DNA of 64,000 bases, taken from positions 62,001-126,000 of the forward strand of contig JAHDIQ010000001.1 in assembly GCA_020630715.1 (NCBI GenBank), given 5' to 3'. The stretch's first letter is position 1. Each line of letters starts with the position of its first letter. Position numbers and translations under genes: made by a program. The DNA is from Nonlabens sp. GTDB lineage: Bacteria > Bacteroidota > Bacteroidia > Flavobacteriales > Flavobacteriaceae. This document shows positions 24,491 through 34,314 of this stretch, in pieces. The notes under the pieces were generated by a model. The model did no database searches and was not told the origin of the DNA. It was given only the letters and a program-made list of their open reading frames with translations.

Positions 24491-27379
24491 ATGAAAAAAA
24501 CATTTCAATTATTTTTATGTGCTTTAATACTACCGGTAATTGCACTGGCACAGAGCACAGTAACAGGTAAGGTTACCGAAGCTGGAAGTGGACTTCCCGC
24601 AGTAGGCGCCTCTATCTTAATTAAAGGATCTAATTCTGGAACCGCAACAAATTTTGAAGGCGATTACACTATTAATAATGTTCCAGATGGTGCTGTCTTA
24701 GTATTTTCTTCGTTAGGATTTACCACTAAAGAAATCACTTTTAATGGACAGACAACTTTAAATGTAAGTCTAAAAGAAGATACCTCTCAACTAGATGAGA
24801 TCGTATTAATAGGATATGGTAGTACGACAGAAAAAAATGTAACTGCGGCACAAACAACCGTAAAAGCAGAAGAATTTAACAAAGGTGCTATTGTATCTCC
24901 TGGTCAACTTCTAGCAGGTAAAGCAGCTGGTGTTCAGGTGGTCGCAGCTAGTGGTCGACCAGGTGATGGTCCACAAATTAGAGTACGTGCCGGTTCTACA
25001 CTAAGTGCCACACAGGATCCGTTATATGTTGTAGATGGTATTCCTTTAGATCAAAGCAATGCTAATTTAAATACAATTAACCCAGCAGATATTGAATCAT
25101 ACACCATTCTTAAAGACGCCAGTGCTACCGCTATCTATGGTAATCGTGCTTCAAATGGTGTTATAATTATTACTACTAAATCGGGTAAATTCTCATCTGA
25201 TTTAAACGTAGGTTATGACGTTCAATTTGCCTGGAACAAACCGGTGCAATTCATAGATGTGTTAAACGGAGACCAGTTTAGAACGTTAATTAATGAACAA
25301 GGCAGTGCAGATGATATTGCTTTATTAGGTACTGCAAATACTGACTGGCAGAATCAAATATATCAAACTGGAACCAGAGCGATACACAACATTACCTTAA
25401 GTAAAGGATGGGACAAAACATCGTTGAGAACCAATATAGGTTACTCAAATGAAAACGGGACACTAATCACAAGTGGTTATGAAAGGTTATCTATGAATAC
25501 TACAGCGATTCAGAAGTTGCTTAAAGATGACTTAAAGTTAACCTTAAATGTTCAGGGTGCGTTTGAAAATATTAGAAATGCAGATGGTGGTGCGATAGGA
25601 AGTGCCATTGAATTTGACCCTACACAACCGGTATTTGATCCTAATGGACCTAACGGATTCTTTGAATATTCAGGTTTAGGATTAGCTCCTAGAAATCCAT
25701 TAGGCCTTTTAAGAAGTTTAGAAGACTTAGTTGATAACAATCAAATAAGATCAACCCTTAAAGCAGAATACAAAATACCTGGTGTAGAGAGACTAACCTT
25801 TACAGGGACAGCAGGTGTAGATTACAACGAGTTCAAAACAAACACAGTTAGAAATGCCAATAGTGGTGCTGCGTTATTTACTGCTGGTCTACGCAGTAGT
25901 TCCAGAGGACAACGCTTGAACCAATTATTAAACGGTAGATTGGATTACAAAAAGGATTTTGAAAAATTAGATACTAAAGCAGAGTTTACTGTAGGTAGTA
26001 GTTTTCAAAACTTCAGAAGATCTGGTGTAAATAATAATCAAACAAACACTGGTGCAGCAATAGATCCTATAGAGTCATTTAATCAAAATAGATTGATATC
26101 GTTATTTGGTAGAGCAACTTTTGACATCATGGATACATTTGTGATCTCTGGTAGTATATCTAGAGATGGTACATCAAGATTTTCTCCAGAAAACAGATGG
26201 GGAACTTTTGGTGGCGCGAGTCTAGCCATTAAATTAGGAGAGAAAGACTTTATTAAAAATAGTGGCTTTATCTCAAACTTAAAATTACGCGGTGGTTACG
26301 GTGTAACCGGACAACAGGATATAGGTGAAGACTTTTTGTTTATTCAGCGCTTTACTCCTGGACAAGATCAAGCAAGCGTTCAAATAGGTGATAATTTTTT
26401 CAATACATTACGCGCACAGCGTACTACTAACCTACGATGGGAAGAGACTGCTCAGTACAATGCTGGTATTGACTTCGGATTCTTTAATGACGTAATTACA
26501 GGAAGTATAGATGGTTATTATAGAGAAACAACTGACTTACTTCAGAACGGACCACTTCCTGCTGGAAACCTTGGGAATTTTGGTCTACAAAATATTGGTT
26601 CTACGTTGAGTCGCGGTATAGAATTAGGCCTGTCTGCAGATATTGTAAACAACGACAACTTCAACTGGACATTAGGTGGAAATCTTACTTTCCAAGAGAT
26701 AGAAATTACAAACCTATCGCTAGGTGAAAATGATCAACCCGTTCCTCAAACACCGGTAGAAGGTGGATTTAATAACTTTGTTCAAGAATGGGCAGTAGGT
26801 TCAGATCCATCAAGTTTCCACGTATTCCGTCAGGTATATGATCAAGATGGAAATCCTTTAAACAATATATTTTTAGACATCAATGGTGATAATCAAATTA
26901 CTGCGGCAGATAAAGTACGTTACAAAAAGGCTAACCCAGACGCTTTCTTTGGTATTACATCTAACATGAATTACAAAGATTTTGATTTTAGTTTTACTTT
27001 TAGAGGTGCTGTAGGAGGTTATAACTACAATGGTGTAGAAGCAAGTAGAGCAAATCTTAATGCTGTAACCGAAAATCCAGAACCATGGCTTAATAACTCT
27101 CCAGGAGCGATTTTAGACACAGGCTTTGTCGTAAATAATTCTAACACCATAGTTTCAAGTCATTTCATTGAACAGGCTGATTTTGTAAGATTAGACAATG
27201 CTTCGTTAGGTTATACCTTTAAGCGCGACAAAACGACCATAAGAACCTCTATAACAGGTACTAATCTATTTGTACTAACAGAGTACGGTGGAGTGGATCC
27301 AGAAATAGCCGGTGGTATAGATGGTAATTTATTCCCTAGAAATAGAGGAGTTATACTAGGACTTAACATTCAATTTTAA
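24491..27379 (+). CDS. SusC-family TonB-dependent starch/maltodextrin transporter
   Basis: 962 residues. A signal peptide (1-20, ending ALAQ) is followed by the carboxypeptidase-like domain (about 22-95), the TonB-box region SQLDEIVLIGYGS, the plug (about 115-225, with IRVRAGSTLSATQDPLYVVD and YGNRASNGVIIITTKSG) and the barrel, which ends in GVILGLNIQF. It imports glucan oligosaccharides into the periplasm with the SusD protein encoded 9 bases downstream. It heads the plus-strand operon under two LacI-type operators. Confidence 0.95.
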   Translation: MKKTFQLFLCALILPVIALAQSTVTGKVTEAGSGLPAVGASILIKGSNSGTATNFEGDYTINNVPDGAVLVFSSLGFTTKEITFNGQTTLNVSLKEDTSQLDEIVLIGYGSTTEKNVTAAQTTVKAEEFNKGAIVSPGQLLAGKAAGVQVVAASGRPGDGPQIRVRAGSTLSATQDPLYVVDGIPLDQSNANLNTINPADIESYTILKDASATAIYGNRASNGVIIITTKSGKFSSDLNVGYDVQFAWNKPVQFIDVLNGDQFRTLINEQGSADDIALLGTANTDWQNQIYQTGTRAIHNITLSKGWDKTSLRTNIGYSNENGTLITSGYERLSMNTTAIQKLLKDDLKLTLNVQGAFENIRNADGGAIGSAIEFDPTQPVFDPNGPNGFFEYSGLGLAPRNPLGLLRSLEDLVDNNQIRSTLKAEYKIPGVERLTFTGTAGVDYNEFKTNTVRNANSGAALFTAGLRSSSRGQRLNQLLNGRLDYKKDFEKLDTKAEFTVGSSFQNFRRSGVNNNQTNTGAAIDPIESFNQNRLISLFGRATFDIMDTFVISGSISRDGTSRFSPENRWGTFGGASLAIKLGEKDFIKNSGFISNLKLRGGYGVTGQQDIGEDFLFIQRFTPGQDQASVQIGDNFFNTLRAQRTTNLRWEETAQYNAGIDFGFFNDVITGSIDGYYRETTDLLQNGPLPAGNLGNFGLQNIGSTLSRGIELGLSADIVNNDNFNWTLGGNLTFQEIEITNLSLGENDQPVPQTPVEGGFNNFVQEWAVGSDPSSFHVFRQVYDQDGNPLNNIFLDINGDNQITAADKVRYKKANPDAFFGITSNMNYKDFDFSFTFRGAVGGYNYNGVEASRANLNAVTENPEPWLNNSPGAILDTGFVVNNSNTIVSSHFIEQADFVRLDNASLGYTFKRDKTTIRTSITGTNLFVLTEYGGVDPEIAGGIDGNLFPRNRGVILGLNIQF

Positions 27380-27388
27380 AAAAGCAAT

Positions 27389-28984
27389 ATGAAAACGAAC
27401 AGATTAATAATAGCTCTATTCTTTCTTACGACTTTAATCGTAGGATGTAATGATGCTTTAGATTTAGAACTTCAGGGTAATGAGGTTACAGGTGAGGTCT
27501 TTAATAGTACAGAGGCCTATACTGCAAACTGGGCAAAACTCTATGCAGGTTTGATCATAGGTGGTCAGGAAAGCGGTGATGGTAATTCAGACATTCAAGG
27601 AATCGATGGTGGTTTCTCAAACTATGGTAGATTATACTGGAAGTTACAAGAATTAACTACAGACGAGGCAATAATCGCATGGAATGACGGAACTATCAAA
27701 GATTTACATGGTCACGTTTGGACATCATCAAACGAATTCATAGGTGCTATGTACGCTAGGTTAGCGTACCAAATTACTACAGCAAATGAATTCTTAAGAA
27801 ATTCTACACCAGCTCAACTAGACGCAAACGGTATTCCAGCTGCAGATAGAGCATTGATAGAGGAATACAGAAATGAGGCTCGTTTTTTTAGAGCTTATTC
27901 TTATTATCATGGAATGGATCTTTTTGGCAATATGCCTAAGTTAGATGAATCTGTACCTTCTGACGGTTCTGTGTTACCTGCAGAAATGACAAGAGCTGAA
28001 ATTTTTGACTTTGTAGAGTCAGAACTTTTAGCAATCATTCCAGATCTAGCTGCTCCAACGGCGGCAGAATATGGTAGAGTACACCAAGGAGTAGCATGGA
28101 TGACACTAGCAAAGATTTATCTAAATAGTGAAATTTACATAGGAGAAGCTAGATATACAGAAGCACTTACTTATTTGAATCAAGTTATTGGCGCAGGTTA
28201 TACCGTAGACACTAACCTACCGTATAGTCAATCATTTCTTGCAGATAACGATAGTAATGGTGCACAAAGCGAATTTATCTGGACCCTAAATTACGACGGT
28301 GATAGAACTCAAACATTTGGTGGCACAACGTTTTTATCACATGCACCTGTAGGAGGTGATATGAATCCAGCAGACTATGGACTTGATGCTGGATGGGGTG
28401 GAATTAGAACTACACCTGAATTTGTTAACTTATTTCCTGGAATGGAAAATAGTGCAGATGGTAGAGAAAACTTCTTTACAGATGATCAGAATCTAAGCAT
28501 TGCAGACGTAGGTAGATTTAAAGACGGTTATGCGATTGTAAAATTTCAAAACCTTAACAGCGACGGTAGCTTTACATCTAATGATCTTTTTGTAAGTACG
28601 GACATGCCGGTGTATAGATTAGCAGATGCTTATCTAATGTATGCAGAAGCGGTAGTTAGAGGTGGAACAGGTGGTGACATCAATACTGCCGAAGGTTATA
28701 TCAACACCTTAAGAGAGCGTGCTTATGGTAACACAAGTGGAAACATTGTTGCTTCTGATATTAATTTAAACTTCATTCTAGAAGAAAGAGCTCGCGAATT
28801 ACACTGGGAAGCTCACAGAAGACAAGACCTCATACGTTTTAATCAATTTACAGAAAATGGCGTATGGGAATGGAAAGGTAATGTACAAAGCGGTACTACA
28901 ACTCCTGCTTTTAGAAACCTTTTCCCTATACCAGTTACAGAAGTAACTTTAAACTCTAACTTAACCCAAAATCCTGGATATTAA
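27389..28984 (+). CDS. SusD-family glucan-binding lipoprotein
   Basis: 531 residues with lipobox Cys20 (LIVGC). The RagB/SusD fold is shown by the TPR-like region around NEARFFRAYSYYHGMDLFGNMP and the C-terminal INLNFILEERARELHWEAHRRQDLIRF followed by LFPIPVTEVTLNSNLTQNPGY, the classic SusD ending. It caps the SusC channel at the cell surface and binds starch-derived glucans. It is encoded between SusC and the SusE-like gene with gaps of 9 and 15 bases, so the three are one transcript. Confidence 0.95.
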   Translation: MKTNRLIIALFFLTTLIVGCNDALDLELQGNEVTGEVFNSTEAYTANWAKLYAGLIIGGQESGDGNSDIQGIDGGFSNYGRLYWKLQELTTDEAIIAWNDGTIKDLHGHVWTSSNEFIGAMYARLAYQITTANEFLRNSTPAQLDANGIPAADRALIEEYRNEARFFRAYSYYHGMDLFGNMPKLDESVPSDGSVLPAEMTRAEIFDFVESELLAIIPDLAAPTAAEYGRVHQGVAWMTLAKIYLNSEIYIGEARYTEALTYLNQVIGAGYTVDTNLPYSQSFLADNDSNGAQSEFIWTLNYDGDRTQTFGGTTFLSHAPVGGDMNPADYGLDAGWGGIRTTPEFVNLFPGMENSADGRENFFTDDQNLSIADVGRFKDGYAIVKFQNLNSDGSFTSNDLFVSTDMPVYRLADAYLMYAEAVVRGGTGGDINTAEGYINTLRERAYGNTSGNIVASDINLNFILEERARELHWEAHRRQDLIRFNQFTENGVWEWKGNVQSGTTTPAFRNLFPIPVTEVTLNSNLTQNPGY

Positions 28985-28999
28985 TTATTAAAATTATAA

Positions 29000-30121
29000 A
29001 TGATGAAAAAAATATCAATCTTAATATTATCATTCTTAGCAATTGCTGCTTTTACGGCTTGTGAAGACAACGACTCTGAAGAGTTCACATTAAACACTGC
29101 AAATGCAGGAGAAATAGTACTTGCTCCTGGAACTGGATCTTTTGAAGTGACAGAAACAAATACAGATGATCTGGCAGAACGTTTTTCTTGGAACGCTCTA
29201 GAACTAGAAGTTCCTGTTCAAGTGAATTATGAACTTCAAATGGATGTTCAGGGAGGAGATTTTACAGCACCTCAGGTTTTAGGTGGTACCACTGAAAATA
29301 ACATACCAGTAACTTACGACATGTTAAACTTTGCAGCTACTGAATTAGGTGGTGAAGCAACTGTAGCTAGCAATTATTCAATTAGAGTAATCGCATCACT
29401 AGCAGATCCTTCCCTTGAGCCAGTAGTTTCAAATCTAGTAGATGTAGTGATAGTACCTTTCAGCTCTTATCCTTTCACAGATTTATTCCTAGTAGGTGCT
29501 GCAACAGCTCCAGGATGGAGTAACGATAATGATAATCCAGCTTTATTTAGGGATCCAGCAAATGAAAACTTATACTATTATACTGGTTTCTTTGCAGCAG
29601 ACCAATTCAAGCTTTTAAGTTCTCCTGGCTTCTGGCAACCACAGTATGGTGAGCGCAATGGTGCTGTAGGAGTTAATGACGGTGCTGGTAGTGACCCAAA
29701 TACATTTGCTGCACCTACCGCTGGTTACTACGACTTTGTTGTAGATATAACAGGTGTTACTAATGACTCAGAAGGTTCTTCTAGCTTTTCAATGACTGCA
29801 AATGCAGCAGCAGCAAGTGCACCTACTTACGCAACTGTAGGTTATATAGGTAGCTCTACTCCTGATGGATGGAACAGTGACCAGGACATGGTACAATCTG
29901 CCTTTGATCCACATCAGTGGAGTGCTAGAGACGTAACTCTAGTTACCGGAGAATTAAAATTTAGAACTGATAACGACTGGGGAACAAATTGGGGAAGTGA
30001 CACAGAGTTCACAGGAGTTGGTGCGATTAACGGCGCTAATATACCAGTAGCTCCAGGAACGTACGACATTTTCTTTAATGACTTAGATGGACGTTACATA
30101 TTAATCCCAGTTCAAGATTAA
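29000..30121 (+). CDS. SusE/SusF-like outer-membrane starch-binding lipoprotein
   Basis: 373 residues with lipobox Cys21 (AAFTAC). An N-terminal SusE-type domain (SFEVTETNTDDLAERFSW to VNYELQMDVQG) is followed by two beta-sandwich glycan-binding modules: one starts near DLFLVGAATAPGWSNDND and the other near ATVGYIGSSTPDGWNSDQDM, each with the Trp-rich pattern of the starch-binding modules of SusE and SusF. It would hold glucan at the cell surface. Two ATGs stand side by side (29000, 29003); either can be the start. A terminator follows at 30143. Confidence 0.9.
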   Translation: MMKKISILILSFLAIAAFTACEDNDSEEFTLNTANAGEIVLAPGTGSFEVTETNTDDLAERFSWNALELEVPVQVNYELQMDVQGGDFTAPQVLGGTTENNIPVTYDMLNFAATELGGEATVASNYSIRVIASLADPSLEPVVSNLVDVVIVPFSSYPFTDLFLVGAATAPGWSNDNDNPALFRDPANENLYYYTGFFAADQFKLLSSPGFWQPQYGERNGAVGVNDGAGSDPNTFAAPTAGYYDFVVDITGVTNDSEGSSSFSMTANAAAASAPTYATVGYIGSSTPDGWNSDQDMVQSAFDPHQWSARDVTLVTGELKFRTDNDWGTNWGSDTEFTGVGAINGANIPVAPGTYDIFFNDLDGRYILIPVQD

Positions 30122-30142
30122 TATTCATATTTAAACATTTTG

Positions 30143-30169
30143 AAAAGGGCTGTTTACAGCCCTTTTTTT
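30143..30169 (+). terminator. Terminator between the susE-like gene and the amylase gene
   Basis: AAAAGGGCTGT-TT-ACAGCCCTTTT hairpin followed by TTT. It lies only 18 bases before the amylase start, so it may set a lower level of amylase read-through. Confidence 0.85.
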
Positions 30170-30186
30170 AACTAAAAAATTCAGCT

Positions 30187-32916
30187 ATGAACATCAGAAT
30201 TTTTACTCTTTTAGCTTGTTTGTGTTTCGCTTTCGCGAAAGCGCAAGTAACCACTAACCCTACTACTCCTACCCAAACAGATCAAGTTACCTTAATATTT
30301 GATGCTACGGGAACACCCTTAGAAAACGAAACTGGAACGTTCTATGCTTATACAGGTGTAACCATAAATGGACAACGGTGGCAAAACATCATAGTACCTG
30401 GATTTACTGATAATAATGGGGCACCAGCGTTTACCAATACAGGCGGTAACATATACGAAGTTACTTTAGGAACAAGTGTAGAGTCATTTTACAGTGTTGC
30501 ACCAGGCGACGTAGTAAGTGAAATATGTCTAGTAGTGCGTAATTCTACTGGAAGTGTTCAAACTAGTCCTGATATATTCTTACCTGTTTTTGCGCCAGGG
30601 CTTAATGCTCTAATTACAGCACCAGATGATGGTGATGTATTTAATTTAAATCAAACCATTACCATATCAGGAGACGCATCTCAAAGTGCAAATCTAGATA
30701 TTAGCGTAAATGGAAGTTCTGTAAGCACTACAACTTCAGCAACTATTTCAACTCCTTATACTTTTAGTACGGCTGGTGCACAGAATATTGTATTCACTGC
30801 AGATAATGGAAGTACTACTGCTACAGATGAAATTAATGTCTACGTGCCAGTGGCAACTCAAAATTTACCACGACCTACAGGTCTTAAAAATGGAGTGAAT
30901 GAAAATGGAGATGGTAGTGTAACCTTTGTTCTAGCAGCACCAGGAAAATCTGATGTAATGCTAATAGGAGATTTCTCAAACTGGGATTTTGAAACTAATT
31001 ACCAAATGAATAAAGACGGTGATTATTTCTGGATTACCGTTCCATCAACAGAATTTACCGCAAATCAAGATTTCATGTATCAATATGTGGTTGATTTTGA
31101 CATTAAAATAGCAGATCCTTATTCAGAATTAATTTTAGATCCTGGTAGTGATCAATTTATTAAACCTGGTAATTATCCTAATTTACCAGTATATCCAGAT
31201 GATGAGACTACTCGTGATGTGACCGTTTACACCTATCAAAAAACTCCATATAACTGGACAACAAATAACTTTCAAAGACCTGATCAAGAAAACCTAGTTA
31301 TCTATGAAATACTAGCACGTGATTTCTCTGAAGAAGATAGCTTCCAGCAAATCATCAACCGTATCGATTATTTAGATGATCTAGGAATAAATGCATTACA
31401 GTTTATGCCTGTTAATGAATTTGAAGGAACAGATAGTTGGGGTTATAATCCCAAGTTTCACGGAGCAATTGACAAAGCCTACGGTCCACCAGAGAAATTC
31501 AAAGAACTAGTAGATTTATGTCACTCACGAGGGATTGCTGTAATTATAGATGTAGTTTATAATCACGCTTTTAGCCAGAGTCCTTTATGTCAAATGTGGT
31601 GGGATCAAGCAAACTTTAGACCATCATCTGATAATCCATATATGAATGTAACGCCTACTCATGATTTTAATGTAGGTTATGATATGGATCATTCTAATGT
31701 TCATACAAAGGAATATGTGAAGCAGACGCTACAATATTGGATTGATGAATATCGAGTAGACGGTTTCCGTTTTGATCTATCAAAAGGATTTACTCAAAAT
31801 AATACTCTAGGAAACATCGGTGCATGGAATGCTTTTGATGCATCAAGAGTTGCTATATTAAATGACTACAAAAACACAACGTGGAATGCTACTAGCAATG
31901 ATATCTACATGATTCTAGAACACTTAGGTGGTGCGGCAGAAGAATCAGTATTAGCAAATGATGGTTTTATGCTCTGGGGAAAAATGACGGATGAGTTCAA
32001 TCAGAATTCTATGGGATTCAATAGCAACAATGATTTATTTAGATCATATTTCACTTCAAGGAACTTTAATGATCAACATCTAGTTGCCTATGCAGAAAGT
32101 CATGATGAAGAACGATTAATGTATAAGAATATACAATTTGGAAATACCTCAAACGGTGCTCATAATGTACAGAATTTACCTGTTGCACTAGACAGACAGG
32201 AAGCCATTGCAGCTATTTTGTATAGTATTCCTGGTCCTAAAATGTTATGGCAGTTTGGTGAAATAGGATACGAAATCAGTATCAATGATAATGGAAGAAC
32301 AGGACGCAAGCCTATTCCATGGACTTTAGGATATGATACAGATCAAGATCGTATGGATCTATACAATGTAACTGCTACCATGATAGGTTTTAAAACCTTG
32401 TATCCAGAAACGTGGAATAACACTCAAAACAACCTAGACCTAGGTGGTATCACAAAACGCATCAACCTAGACGGACCACAGTTTGATGTGGTAGTTGTAG
32501 CAAACTTTGGGGTTACACCTCAAGGAGTTAATCCTAACTTTTCTCAAACTGGAACCTGGTTTGAATATTTTAGTGGAACAACCTTAAACGTAACTAATCA
32601 AACGGCGTCACTTACATTACAACCAGGAGAATACCGTGTTTACAGTACACAACAATTACAAGATCCTTTAAGTAATGACGACAATGCGGTTGCACTAGGA
32701 AGTGAAATCACTGTATATCCTAATCCAGCTGGAAACTATTTTAAACTATCACAACAAGTAGATGCATTAGCTATCTATAATATGGCAGGACAGAAGGTAA
32801 TGGATTTAAATGCTGGTCAAAACAGACATGATATCAGTAGTTTAAACGCTGGAATTTATGTGGTACAAACTCAGCGTAGTAATACTATTCAAAGTTTGAG
32901 ATTGGTGATTGAGTAA
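30187..32916 (+). CDS. Secreted GH13 alpha-amylase with T9SS sorting domain
   Basis: 909 residues. The signal peptide ends in FAFAKAQ. Beta modules follow (about 20-215), then a CBM48-like segment VTFVLAAPGKSDVMLIGDFSNWDF (about 240-263) and a GH13 barrel with Asp530 (DGFRFD), Glu578 (MILE) and Asp640 (SHDEE). The last 80 residues (ITVYPNPAGNYFKL to SLNAGIYVVQTQ) form a type A type IX sorting domain, so the enzyme is exported through T9SS and anchored at or released from the cell surface. It would make the oligosaccharides taken up by SusC/SusD. It lies behind a terminator from the susCDE genes. Confidence 0.93.
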   Translation: MNIRIFTLLACLCFAFAKAQVTTNPTTPTQTDQVTLIFDATGTPLENETGTFYAYTGVTINGQRWQNIIVPGFTDNNGAPAFTNTGGNIYEVTLGTSVESFYSVAPGDVVSEICLVVRNSTGSVQTSPDIFLPVFAPGLNALITAPDDGDVFNLNQTITISGDASQSANLDISVNGSSVSTTTSATISTPYTFSTAGAQNIVFTADNGSTTATDEINVYVPVATQNLPRPTGLKNGVNENGDGSVTFVLAAPGKSDVMLIGDFSNWDFETNYQMNKDGDYFWITVPSTEFTANQDFMYQYVVDFDIKIADPYSELILDPGSDQFIKPGNYPNLPVYPDDETTRDVTVYTYQKTPYNWTTNNFQRPDQENLVIYEILARDFSEEDSFQQIINRIDYLDDLGINALQFMPVNEFEGTDSWGYNPKFHGAIDKAYGPPEKFKELVDLCHSRGIAVIIDVVYNHAFSQSPLCQMWWDQANFRPSSDNPYMNVTPTHDFNVGYDMDHSNVHTKEYVKQTLQYWIDEYRVDGFRFDLSKGFTQNNTLGNIGAWNAFDASRVAILNDYKNTTWNATSNDIYMILEHLGGAAEESVLANDGFMLWGKMTDEFNQNSMGFNSNNDLFRSYFTSRNFNDQHLVAYAESHDEERLMYKNIQFGNTSNGAHNVQNLPVALDRQEAIAAILYSIPGPKMLWQFGEIGYEISINDNGRTGRKPIPWTLGYDTDQDRMDLYNVTATMIGFKTLYPETWNNTQNNLDLGGITKRINLDGPQFDVVVVANFGVTPQGVNPNFSQTGTWFEYFSGTTLNVTNQTASLTLQPGEYRVYSTQQLQDPLSNDDNAVALGSEITVYPNPAGNYFKLSQQVDALAIYNMAGQKVMDLNAGQNRHDISSLNAGIYVVQTQRSNTIQSLRLVIE
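30228..30243. repeat. Palindromic repeat, copy 8
   Basis: Perfect core; encodes AFAKA at the signal peptidase site of the secreted amylase. Confidence 0.95.
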
Positions 32917-33229
32917 TTGGGCGTTTATTTACGCAATACATCGATATATTACATAAATACAAATCCATTTACCGCTTAACAGTAGTATGAAATAAATTTG
33001 TGTACTTAAACGCTTAAGAAGCTTTCCCTAAAAGCCCTGAAGTTATAAGTGTAACCAAATACTCTTTTCATAATTCATTCGGTTACGGAAGCCTGTCGCA
33101 AGACAGGCTTTCAATTTTTGAAAAAATAAAGAATCAAAAAAACCTACCTAAAAGATCACTAAGATCCGTGAGCAAATAGTGGTAAGCTAAACATTCTATA
33201 ATGTCAACATGATATGCAAGAGTTTATCT
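32917..33229. other. 313-base gap between convergent amylase and DUF58 genes
   Basis: Apart from the terminator hairpin at 33089 no gene, tRNA or clear repeat was seen. Confidence 0.6.
33089..33118. terminator. Terminator hairpin with GCAA loop
   Basis: AAGCCTGTC-GCAA-GACAGGCTT (9-bp stem, GNRA tetraloop) followed by TCAATTTTT. It lies between the convergent amylase and DUF58 genes and can serve the plus-strand transcript. Confidence 0.8.
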
Positions 33230-34159
33230 CTATTTAAATAATTGACGTTCTAGTAAAAAGGTAGTCAGCACGATATCAAATGGTTTTTGAATATCCACTG
33301 GCATATACTTGATGCGATTCTGACCACATCTAACACGCAGTTTTTCAAAGTATTCTTTTACAGACTCCTGATAGGCTTCCTTAATATTATCTGCATATAG
33401 ATTAATCGACTCACCAGTTTCTACATCTGTATATTTAGATGGTTTATTAGAGAAATTAAAATCAACCTCAGTCTCACTATCATAGGTATGAAATAGAACT
33501 ACGTCGTGTTTATTGTATTTCAAATGGCGCAAGGCTTCAAATAATGCATCTTCATCCACGTCACTTTGAAACATATCTGTAAAGAGAAAAATCAAAGATC
33601 TACGTTTAATATTCTCTGCTATTTCATGCAAGTATTTATAGGTGTTTGTAGCTGTTCCAGATGGTTTTTTAACTAGTAAACCATTTAGTTGATCTAGCAA
33701 CATGTTATGATGTCTATCACTACCTTTCTCTAGCGCGTAATACTCATAAGAATCTGAATAAATACTCATTCCTACTGCATCACGTTGTTTCTTAAGCAAG
33801 TTCATCAAACTAGCTGTAGCTAGTGATGTATAACCTATTTTATTTAAGGAATCTAGTGACTGATTCTTTACTGCAGGATAATGCATCGACGGACTATTAT
33901 CTATAATAAGGTGACAACGTAGATTTGTCTCCTCATCATATCTTTTAGTGTACAGTTTATCTGTTTTGGCAAAAAGTTTCCAGTCTATATGTCTGGTACT
34001 TTCGCCTGGATTGTAGATTTTATGTTCTGCAAATTCTGCGCTAAAACCGTGAAATGGTGATTTATGCATTCCAGAAATATATCCTTCCACCACTTGACTA
34101 GCTAGTAAAGCGAGGTTTTTAAAGCCACTGGTTTTATTGAGTTCCTGCTGAATATCCAT
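33230..34159 (-). CDS. DUF58 domain protein
   Basis: 309 residues. GESTRHIDWKLFAKTDKLYTKRYDEE is the DUF58 signature, and LRCHLIIDNSPSMHYP is a von Willebrand A-like segment whose DNSPSM matches the metal-binding DxSxS. Such proteins usually work with MoxR-type ATPases, perhaps in protein maturation; no MoxR gene is near. The start is placed at the ATG giving MDIQQELNKTSGF. An in-frame upstream extension of 37 codons is not used because it runs through a palindromic repeat and a terminator. Confidence 0.88.
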   Translation of the reverse strand: MDIQQELNKTSGFKNLALLASQVVEGYISGMHKSPFHGFSAEFAEHKIYNPGESTRHIDWKLFAKTDKLYTKRYDEETNLRCHLIIDNSPSMHYPAVKNQSLDSLNKIGYTSLATASLMNLLKKQRDAVGMSIYSDSYEYYALEKGSDRHHNMLLDQLNGLLVKKPSGTATNTYKYLHEIAENIKRRSLIFLFTDMFQSDVDEDALFEALRHLKYNKHDVVLFHTYDSETEVDFNFSNKPSKYTDVETGESINLYADNIKEAYQESVKEYFEKLRVRCGQNRIKYMPVDIQKPFDIVLTTFLLERQLFK

Positions 34160-34209
34160 AAGGTGAAGATAAGAATTAGAACTTATTATGAGCAACTGGG
34201 ATGATGTAA

Positions 34210-34231
34210 TTACGCTTTCGCGAAAGCGTAA
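34210..34231. repeat. Palindromic repeat, copy 9 (22-bp extended form)
   Basis: Perfect 22-bp form (core flanked by TTA and TAA), 50 bases upstream of the DUF58 start. Confidence 0.95.
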
Positions 34232-34257
34232 TCCACATAAAACTGATTCAACTTTAA

Positions 34258-34289
34258 ACAAAAAACCCATTTCAATGAAGAAATGGGTT
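34258..34289 (-). terminator. Terminator of trxA
   Basis: Minus strand AACCCATTT ... AAATGGGTT (9-bp stem) followed by TTTTTTG. Confidence 0.9.
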
Positions 34290-34314
34290 CATCTATATGA
34301 TAATAACTAAAATT

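Noticed and set aside
24311-24508. Minus-strand 65-codon frame over the lacI/susC control region
   Set aside because: It covers the operators, promoter and palindromic repeat and has no homology-like content.
32917-33229. Possible tRNA or small RNA in the gap after the amylase
   Set aside because: No cloverleaf or T-loop sequence was seen; only a terminator hairpin stands out.
34160-34270. N-terminal extension of the DUF58 protein
   Set aside because: It translates the trxA terminator and a palindromic repeat (LRFRESVI); the ATG at 34159 gives the natural family start.
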